In this document: in pieces, positions 34,643-40,609 of the stretch
Layout of the letters: each line of letters starts with the position of its first letter
Position numbering within the stretch: the stretch's first letter is position 1
NCBI GenBank assembly: GCA_023657465.1
Contig: JAGTJX010000004.1
Span: forward strand, 280,904 to 344,903
Reading direction: 5' to 3'
Length of the DNA: 64,000 nucleotides
Source of the DNA: Lysobacteraceae bacterium
GTDB lineage: Bacteria; Bdellovibrionota; UBA1018; JAGTJX01
Program-made: the position numbers and the translations under genes
The notes under the pieces: generated by a model
What the model was told of the DNA's origin: nothing
Database searches by the model: none
Seen by the model: only the letters and a program-made list of their open reading frames with translations

Positions 34643-35684
34643 GGCTGGAGCTTTGAAAAAAATCTTATCAGCGTACACTGCAGATCCAAAGTTGGAGGAT
34701 GAATTGCCTATAATTGAATTACCTTCTCAAGAGGATATTGAGCAAAAAAATAGATTCACTGTCTATCTGAATTATCTTACGGCAATTTGCGGCCATCTCT
34801 TAAAAGATGGCTACCATAATACTGAGCAGCTAAAAACCATCTCTGAAACTAGCGGCTTCAAATCAATTAAAGGTCGTAGTGATGTCGACTTAGAACAAGT
34901 TGCCCGGCTCTTACGGAATTCTTGGTTTACAGAACTCCAAATTCGTATTGCAGGAAAAAATGCTGATTTTGTTAGCTACGCGAATCATTGGGTTGCTGTT
35001 CAGGCATATTATTCAAACTATCTAGCGATAAGAGGCCTTTTTGCAGCGATGGGAAATGGCGTTACAAGAGAGCATGCAAAAAACTTAAAAGCCATTGGCG
35101 AACTTATAAAAGTGCGACCGACATTATTTCCAGACCCTTGGTGTATTGCTTGCGTTGGTAATCCAGATAAAAACATTCAGTATATTAATATTCCACATTC
35201 TGCGCAGATGAATCCAAAGGCTGTTTCTGCACTAACGTCTGGTGATAGGGTTGATTTTTATAACTCATTTGCCCTTTTTTTAAAAACTACGAGAACTAAA
35301 CAAATTGAACAACTTTGCATTAAATGGAAAACTGACAACCGAAAGGCACGAGTAAGCCCTTCTGCAAAGCAGTCGATAGTGGATGCGTTGCCGCCAACAA
35401 CAATATTTAATTGTTTATTTCGTTTAAGAATTCGCTCGAATTATGAAGACGCTGATTCTTTTTTACTTTCGGTTGAAAGTGCCACAGAAGCAAAAGCTTT
35501 TCATAGAGCGCTTCGGGTGATCACTTGGCAAAGTCTTTTTATTCTTGAAATGCTTATTGCACGTCATATTGGGAAAAAGAATTTTGAAAATATTGTAAAC
35601 TCATTTCTCGCTCATGACAAAAAACATAACTACAGTAAAAATCTCATTCAGAGACGGTGGGCGGAGATAAAAGGATTTTGGTAA
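34596..35684 (+). CDS. Hypothetical protein, island cargo
   Basis: A 362-residue soluble, mainly helical protein. No signal peptide and no recognised motif; two Cys in PWCIACVG (~185) might bind a metal or be incidental. It ends four bases before the end of the convergent HEPN gene. The ATG has no Shine-Dalgarno but lies within a repeated, hairpin-containing leader. Position beside HEPN and toxin-antitoxin genes suggests a defence or persistence role, which is guilt by association only. Confidence 0.55.
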   Translation: MSLHYWSWLSRFEVVQAGALKKILSAYTADPKLEDELPIIELPSQEDIEQKNRFTVYLNYLTAICGHLLKDGYHNTEQLKTISETSGFKSIKGRSDVDLEQVARLLRNSWFTELQIRIAGKNADFVSYANHWVAVQAYYSNYLAIRGLFAAMGNGVTREHAKNLKAIGELIKVRPTLFPDPWCIACVGNPDKNIQYINIPHSAQMNPKAVSALTSGDRVDFYNSFALFLKTTRTKQIEQLCIKWKTDNRKARVSPSAKQSIVDALPPTTIFNCLFRLRIRSNYEDADSFLLSVESATEAKAFHRALRVITWQSLFILEMLIARHIGKKNFENIVNSFLAHDKKHNYSKNLIQRRWAEIKGFW

Positions 35685-35688
35685 GCTT

Positions 35689-37215
35689 TTATTCCTCAAG
35701 GGTAGTGTTTTCTCCTTCAGTGTCTACTTCGTCAAATTTTGCATCGTTAAAAAATTCTCTCAATGCGCTTAATTCTGAGTATTTTGGATCTAATAAAGTT
35801 AACGAAGATATCGCTTGAACGACATCGTCTCTCACTGCCGATCTTACGGATATATCTGTGCAGTCATTAAGCTTCTTAAGTAAACTCAAGATTATTTTTT
35901 TAGATTCTTCTTCGCTGACAGCTCCCAATAGTTTCAGTGCATCGACTAAACAGGATGTTTTTATTCTGATTGATTTTCTCTCTTCGCTAAATAGACATTC
36001 TCCGACGATTCCTTCTATCAAGCTTGTTGACCAGGAGGATCTATTGGTTGCTATTTCTCGAATAAACAATATGCATTGTGTAGCGCCTCCGTTTGCAGCT
36101 TGAAGAATATTATTTCCTAATCGAATTTGATCACCGTCAGGCAATATGTTTATTTTCTCAGCGCCAATTTTTTTTATCAGTTGGATAGCTGGATTTTGCG
36201 TATACCAATCTCTGGATTTTAATTGAGCAATGATTTTGGTGATAAAGTATTTAGGGTGCAGTCCAGCAGATGCAAGGTATTTGCTGCTGAGTGTGTTCAA
36301 AAGACCAATAAATCTTTCATTTTGATGATCAGTTAAATAATTATCGTCATGTAGAAGCTCAAGTCTTTTCGCAGCTGAGTATGAGGTTTCTGCAGCTTTT
36401 AAAAGCGTATTGAAAATGATGCCTTTTGGATGCTCTGACAGCATATTAAATAAATTATTTTCTGCTAATATTCTGGATAAGATTTGTCCATATCTAGTTA
36501 AATCTGTAACTACATCCCACGATAAAAAAATTGTGTCAGTTCCCAGCGTTAAATAGGTTCTAGAAAACCAAATCCCTCTTTTTCGATAAATTTCTAATGA
36601 TGCGTCTGAAAATGTTCCCTCAAGTTCACTCCATATTTTCTGTAAAAACCATAAATTCAAAGTGGGGTCAGCTTTTTCAAAAACTACAGCGGCAAACTTC
36701 TCTACAGGCAGTTTTACATCATCTAAAAACGCATGATTTTCAGTTAGTTGCTTCACTTGCTGGGACAAATAAGAGTGCCTGAGTTGCAGAGGTTTGCTTA
36801 GGACAAATTCAATAGCATCCGATGCTGCTGCGACAAGTGCCTCAATTTTTGGCTGCTCCTCATAAGGATGACCAAATATACATCTTAAGTTGTAAATATG
36901 TTCGAGTTTTTGAAATTCTGAATCAGAAATGAATCCATACGCCTTGGCTTGCTCAAGCAAATAAAGATCAACTGATTGATGTGCGGCCTCTTTTTTTGCA
37001 ATCTCTCCAACAATTTTATTGGCTGTATTGTCTCGAGAGGCAAGTTCTTGAAATTTTCTTTTGATGGATTCAGCAACACTAAGCCAAAGCATTATATAGG
37101 CAGAACGAAATGCTTTCACTCCAACGTTGTCGACAGCTTCAGAAAAAAGAACTTTATCTTCTTTTGATAATACTCGAGCCAGATATGGTTTTAGTGGATT
37201 TCTATGTCCGTACAT
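35689..37215 (-). CDS. HEPN-domain protein, probable abortive-infection-type ribonuclease
   Basis: 508 residues from ATG 37215, preceded by AGGA; the longer TTG frame from 37230 is less likely. The N-terminal ~170 residues are a helical bundle with LRCIFGHPYEEQPK (R111-H116, R-x4-H), the HEPN RNase signature, followed by the expected amphipathic helix (VAAASDAIEFVL). The remaining ~340 residues are a helical, HEAT-like region of unknown function that could act as sensor. It lies 31 bp downstream of the HTH antitoxin gene in the same direction, so it may be co-transcribed with it. Confidence 0.6.
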   Translation of the reverse strand: MYGHRNPLKPYLARVLSKEDKVLFSEAVDNVGVKAFRSAYIMLWLSVAESIKRKFQELASRDNTANKIVGEIAKKEAAHQSVDLYLLEQAKAYGFISDSEFQKLEHIYNLRCIFGHPYEEQPKIEALVAAASDAIEFVLSKPLQLRHSYLSQQVKQLTENHAFLDDVKLPVEKFAAVVFEKADPTLNLWFLQKIWSELEGTFSDASLEIYRKRGIWFSRTYLTLGTDTIFLSWDVVTDLTRYGQILSRILAENNLFNMLSEHPKGIIFNTLLKAAETSYSAAKRLELLHDDNYLTDHQNERFIGLLNTLSSKYLASAGLHPKYFITKIIAQLKSRDWYTQNPAIQLIKKIGAEKINILPDGDQIRLGNNILQAANGGATQCILFIREIATNRSSWSTSLIEGIVGECLFSEERKSIRIKTSCLVDALKLLGAVSEEESKKIILSLLKKLNDCTDISVRSAVRDDVVQAISSLTLLDPKYSELSALREFFNDAKFDEVDTEGENTTLEE

Positions 37216-37246
37216 CAGTTTCCTAAACAAAAAACATTAATACAAC

Positions 37247-37738
37247 TCATCTCAACCACTCCGTAGCAATCTGCACCTGACTTAAATTTAAAGCCTTAGC
37301 GATTTTCAATAAAGTTGCTCTTCTTGGCATTGCAACTGAGCTGAAAAATCTTGAAAGTGAAGGTTGGGGTATCCCAGTTAATTCCGCCAATTTTCCAATT
37401 CCACCGTTCTTATCTACGATTAAGCGAAGACCATCTTTGAATTTCTGAATGTCCTTCGCGATTGTACCAAGGTCATCGAAACGAACGTAGGCGCCTTCAA
37501 TTTTTTCCTTCTGGGCGCAATCATCAATTAGACCTTGAATGTCAGCGACTATTTCATCGCGCTCTTCAGAATCTTTTTCGTCTTCCCACATTTTCATCAA
37601 ATTATAGACACCTTCAAACTCGAAAGCGGTTTGAACTGCGCCAGTGATAAATTGGGAAGGAAGGCCTTCCTTTTTCATTTTGTGACCGACTTCGATCATT
37701 TCCATTTTGAAGTCTGGATTCATTACTTGTGCTTTCAT
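37247..37738 (-). CDS. XRE-type HTH antitoxin/regulator
   Basis: A 163-residue protein. The C-terminal HTH is GGIGKLAELTGIPQPSLSRF then PRRATLLKIAKALNLS, a standard XRE fold as in HigA-like antitoxins. The N-terminal ~100 residues are a helical partner-binding region. Its ATG overlaps the end of the upstream toxin reading frame (ATGA), the usual toxin-antitoxin coupling. An 18-bp tandem repeat upstream of the operon is a candidate operator. Confidence 0.8.
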   Translation of the reverse strand: MKAQVMNPDFKMEMIEVGHKMKKEGLPSQFITGAVQTAFEFEGVYNLMKMWEDEKDSEERDEIVADIQGLIDDCAQKEKIEGAYVRFDDLGTIAKDIQKFKDGLRLIVDKNGGIGKLAELTGIPQPSLSRFFSSVAMPRRATLLKIAKALNLSQVQIATEWLR

Positions 37739-38127
37739 ATTAATCTCCCACGTTCTGTGAAATGACCTTTTTGAATTAACTCCAAATGCGTTCTAAAAAC
37801 TTCCAATTTTCTCTTTTCCTGCTGGGCTGTTTTTTTCACATATGCCTCACACATCATTGCTTCTGCAAAAACTCCAACTGGGGCACGGAGCTGATTTTTA
37901 CCGCTGCCCATATTGTGTCACTTAAACTTGTATCCCTTCGGAACGGGCGATATTCCTATTGCTGGTCCCCAAAAAGTATTGACCTTAAATTTTGGGTCAT
38001 TAGGGAATACCTTCATCAGCGATACATCCGGGCGAATCGTCTTCTTGTATTCAGCAACGGTAAAGGCTCCCGAATGTTTTAGATCCAAATACGAATCCAG
38101 TGCCCAGGCTGTAATCACGATCTCCAT
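37735..38127 (-). pseudogene. Toxin gene of a type II TA pair, interrupted by TGA
   Basis: A 130-residue frame with a single in-frame TGA (37918-37920). The first part is MEIVITAWALDSYLDLKHSG to VPKGYKFK; the second continues HNMGSGKNQLRAPVGVFAEA to the ATGA overlap with the antitoxin. Shine-Dalgarno AGGGAG precedes the ATG. Continuity on both sides of the stop in one frame and the coupling to the antitoxin show that the full-length frame was the functional gene. A Trp codon (TGG) at the TGA position would restore KFKWHN. The antitoxin survives without an intact toxin. Confidence 0.65.
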
Positions 38128-38161
38128 CTCAAACTCCCTACCTGCTATTCGGTTATAATCG

Positions 38162-38197
38162 ATATAACATTAATAACAAATATAACATTTATAACAA
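38162..38197 (-). promoter_or_regulatory. 18-bp tandem direct repeat, candidate antitoxin operator
   Basis: ATATAACATTAATAACAA and ATATAACATTTATAACAA lie head to tail with one mismatch, 35 bp upstream of the toxin start in a very AT-rich region. Direct repeats of this length one to two turns apart suit binding by the HTH antitoxin, giving autoregulation. No clean -35/-10 pair was identified. Confidence 0.5.
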
Positions 38198-38284
38198 ATT
38201 AGGTCAACAACTCTAACTATATGATTAATAACGATTATTAGTCAATTTAACCTCTCTTAGGTTCCTATCTCTTAAACTCCTCCA

Positions 38285-38623
38285 ATGTATCCCCAACCCG
38301 CGCGCCTCCCTGCCTTCACTCACACAACCCAAACTCTTTCCACTCCTCCGCCAACAGACCATGGTACTATTCTCATTGCAGCAGAAAGTTTTAATGCCAA
38401 GCCAATTTTGGATATGCCATTACTAAAGCCCATTCGTGATTTCGTCCTAAAATCTAAATCTCCCCATCCAGCATTATTGACTTATAAAGACAAAGATAGC
38501 GGTATGCATATCATCCTTATGCAAGGCAAATCGGAAGAAGATTTCGCTCGAATTGTGCGTGTGATGAAAAGAAACTATGCATTTCCAAAAGATCCGGAGT
38601 TCAGAGAAGTGTACGACAATTAA
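38285..38623 (+). CDS. Small hypothetical protein, island cargo
   Basis: 112 residues. A Pro/Thr-rich N-terminus is followed by an alpha/beta segment with ALLTYKDKDSGMHIILMQG and a helix IVRVMKRNYAFPKD. No signal peptide, no Shine-Dalgarno, no recognised family. It is divergent from the toxin-antitoxin operon. Confidence 0.45.
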   Translation: MYPQPARLPAFTHTTQTLSTPPPTDHGTILIAAESFNAKPILDMPLLKPIRDFVLKSKSPHPALLTYKDKDSGMHIILMQGKSEEDFARIVRVMKRNYAFPKDPEFREVYDN

Positions 38624-38626
38624 ATT

Positions 38627-38695
38627 CTATCTGCTTGGCAACGTCATAGCCTCAGGTCACTTCGATGTCTGTGATGCGACGACAAGAGATGTCTT
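38627..38695 (-). pseudogene. Decayed third copy of the 53-residue microprotein (3' end only)
   Basis: The frame encodes KTSLVVASQTSK, a TGA, then PEAMTLPSR and TAG, aligning with the ends of the intact copies (...SQASKWPRAMTLPSR). TGG (Trp) has become TGA and the 5' two thirds are lost. Neither recombinase-like gene nor att core is found beside it. It marks the end of an older element between the two intact modules. Confidence 0.6.
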
Positions 38696-38705
38696 AGGGG
38701 GAAAT

Positions 38706-39235
38706 TTAGTCCGAGATCAAAACTGTTGATGTTGGCCCATTCCATACAATATTCCACAACGACATTATATCCCTGCCAATGAGCACGCCAAAGTTTCGAG
38801 GATCGTTTGTGTTGGTTAAAGCATTTTGTAAATTAAAGTGGGACAAATTGCATGAGCTTACTTGTAAATTTACGATACGGCGTAGTCCTGTATTTAGAAA
38901 ACCTACATCGACTGCAAAATTGGGAGTATTCGTTACTCCATTCGCAGTTGAAATCGGGCTCATACCTGTTGAAATTAACCCCAAGTGCTGAGCCACTCTT
39001 ACATCGATGGTTGTTAAGCTTGCGCCTGTATCAAAGTGAGCCATTACTGCAATTACTTTTTTTGTATTGATGACATGGGTTGATTTACAAAGGCGGATGC
39101 AGTTGTAATTTCCATGAGCATATTAAAACCATGAAACATCAATGACTGTTGCGACTGATTGATTCCTGCCGATGTGCCAGCAGGAAGTGGCGGATTGATA
39201 TTTAATCCAAAGTTGAATTGATTATAATGAGACAT
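38706..39235 (-). CDS. Retropepsin-like aspartic protease, split by a -1 frame change
   Basis: The first frame starts at ATG 39235 (MSHYNQFNFGLNINPPLPAG...) and ends SSIQKK at a TAA (39053-39055). The -1 frame, entered exactly at the heptamer A_AAA_AAG, continues VIAVMAHFDTGASLTTID. It carries the catalytic Asp of clan AA proteases (DTGAS) and later VLIGRDIMSLWNIVW, the family's second signature. Together they give a ~175-residue protein of the usual single-domain retropepsin size, which would dimerise. The downstream part alone has an in-frame ATG at 39044. The gene abuts the DUF5678-like gene, a common pairing in bacteria. Confidence 0.65.
39056..39062 (-). other. Slippery heptamer A_AAA_AAG within the retropepsin gene
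   Basis: In the zero frame the codons are CAA AAA AAG TAA, giving the canonical -1 frameshift heptamer (the one used in E. coli dnaX) directly before a stop. A -1 slip yields GTA ATT GCA and enters the protease frame. No clear upstream Shine-Dalgarno-like stimulator or downstream hairpin was seen. A lost or gained A in a run of seven is the alternative. Confidence 0.5.
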
Positions 39236-39478
39236 TTAAACAGCAGACCTTAAAAAATTGATTTGATCTTTCTGATCTACCACCTGTTGAATTAAAAAAT
39301 CACCTTGAGTAAAATTTGCTGAAGCAAATTCCAAAGCAGAAGAGAATGTATCAAATACATTTTTAATTTCTTTATTGCTGATTACAACATACTTATGAGT
39401 ATAGGCTTTATCATTTAGAAGCTCTGTTAACTTCTGATTGAAAAAGGCTAGATTTTCATTTGGCTTTGTTTGCGACAT
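39236..39478 (-). CDS. DUF5678-like small protein paired with the retropepsin
   Basis: 80 residues from ATG 39478. The core KYVVISNKEIKNVFDTFSSALEFA then GDFLIQQVV follows the DUF5678-type pattern (a two-strand unit, VFDT, helix, strand). Genes of this type often precede small retropepsin-like genes. Its stop abuts the ATG of the protease, so they form one operon. Role unknown; it may be a substrate or regulator of the protease. Confidence 0.6.
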   Translation of the reverse strand: MSQTKPNENLAFFNQKLTELLNDKAYTHKYVVISNKEIKNVFDTFSSALEFASANFTQGDFLIQQVVDQKDQINFLRSAV

Positions 39479-39593
39479 ATCACTTTCCGATTTTAAATTT
39501 AAAACCACTTCTAAAATCCATTATACTATAAAAGCCCAATTTTTTCAAATGGTTATATCCTTTTGATAAACGAGTATCATTGCGACGATACGA

Positions 39594-39755
39594 TTATCTG
39601 CTCGGCAAAGTCATCGCCCGTGGCCATTTCGATGCTTGAGATTCAACAATCAAGTGAATTTGCGCCTTACGAACTTGGAATAAAATCCAAGGCAGATTTC
39701 CACTGGCAACTGCCATGAATGCCAAAGCGACTGCGATTTTGATTAGATTGTTCAT
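39594..39755 (-). CDS. 53-residue membrane microprotein, copy B
   Basis: Begins MNNLIKIAVALAFMAVASGN and ends QASKWPRAMTLPSR; about 48 of 53 residues match copy A. Its ATG overlaps the stop of the recombinase-like gene (AAATGA) with GGAGG six bases before, so the two are translationally coupled. The hydrophobic N-terminal helix could be a membrane anchor or an uncleaved signal. Confidence 0.7.
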   Translation of the reverse strand: MNNLIKIAVALAFMAVASGNLPWILFQVRKAQIHLIVESQASKWPRAMTLPSR

Positions 39756-40297
39756 TTGATCCTCCGATCATTAGTTTGGTTGTTAAGGAACTTTTCATTG
39801 AATTTGAGAATCTGGGATATGGACTTTGAGAACCATCTGCCGCCGTTCTTAGTGGGAATTTTACGGTGGGTAAGATCGGCTGCGATCTTGTGCAAACTAA
39901 GACCCTGCTCGCGTAACTGAAACATCAATTCAACGCACCGCCACTCGGACGGTTCTTTTTCCAAGACACCGTTTACTGATTTCCATCCATAAGGTTGCTG
40001 TGAGGAATTCGAGCGAAGCTCCGAAGGAATTTGATCGCTATAGCGGCCAATTTCTAGGGTTCGACATATCCGGCGAATGGTTGTCGGAGACACACCGAGG
40101 TCCAATACGACATCTACGAAAGAGAGTTTTTCTACCTCAAATGCCTCTTTGATCTTAGCTGCTAATTCTTGCTTGCTGAGTGGGAGATTCCCCTGTAAAT
40201 TCGAATAGAAACGACCAAGATTGTGGTGACTATTGGTCGTAGAAATCGGGCGGTCAAACGAGTAGGCGATTTGGCCAATGCTCTGAAACTCGGTCAC
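39752..40297 (-). CDS. Recombinase-domain DNA-binding protein lacking a catalytic domain, copy B
   Basis: A 181-residue protein starting at a GTG inside att copy 3. The N-terminal ~60 residues differ from copy A. The rest is nearly identical: HTH (LDLGVSPTTIRRICRTLEIG), RYSDQIPSELRSNSSQQPYG and the Recombinase-like block GLSLHKIAADLTHRKI then PTKNGGRWFSKS. As in copy A, no resolvase catalytic domain is encoded in frame or adjacent. Together with the microprotein it forms a two-gene module pointing away from the att site into the cargo. Confidence 0.7.
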   Translation of the reverse strand: MTEFQSIGQIAYSFDRPISTTNSHHNLGRFYSNLQGNLPLSKQELAAKIKEAFEVEKLSFVDVVLDLGVSPTTIRRICRTLEIGRYSDQIPSELRSNSSQQPYGWKSVNGVLEKEPSEWRCVELMFQLREQGLSLHKIAADLTHRKIPTKNGGRWFSKSISQILKFNEKFLNNQTNDRRIK

Positions 40298-40307
40298 CCC
40301 ATTTTAA
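40292..40307 (+). repeat. tRNA-His att core, copy 3
   Basis: GGTCACCCCATTTTAA, identical over 16 bases to copy 2. It marks the right end of the second intact module. Confidence 0.75.
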
Positions 40308-40345
40308 ACTCTTCATTAATTAAATTCTGTTAACTGAAAAGCCTG

Positions 40346-40380
40346 CAGCTCATGCAAATCAATGAGCTGTTTTAGTTTTT
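40346..40380 (+). terminator. Plus-strand terminator, probably the displaced tRNA-His terminator
   Basis: CAGCTCAT (40346-40353) and ATGAGCTG (40362-40369) pair perfectly, followed by TTTTAGTTTTT. No plus-strand gene lies upstream within the island; it sits just after att copy 3, where the native downstream sequence of tRNA-His is expected. Confidence 0.65.
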
Positions 40381-40591
40381 CACTTCTTGATCCAGATTAC
40401 TTCTAATCGATTTCCAATCCATTTTCCATTCTTATGCTAGAAACAAGAGAGGTTTTAAATCTGGTTCGGTTTCAAAAAAGCTCATACTCTTTTTGAGGGT
40501 CATTCAATCTAGATAGAATCAGAGAATAAAGGTCGATCGTTTTCACTTGAAAAAGAGTAGGTGGGTTTTTGAATTAATGCAACGGGGGATC

Positions 40592-40608
40592 GGTCACCCC
40601 AGTTTTAA
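40592..40608 (+). repeat. tRNA-His att core variant, copy 4 (outer boundary)
   Basis: GGTCACCCCAGTTTTAA, one inserted G relative to the core, directly next to the stop of the cyclase gene at 40610. The 284 bp between copies 3 and 4 hold the terminator above and no gene that I can recognise. Confidence 0.65.
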
Positions 40609-40609
40609 A

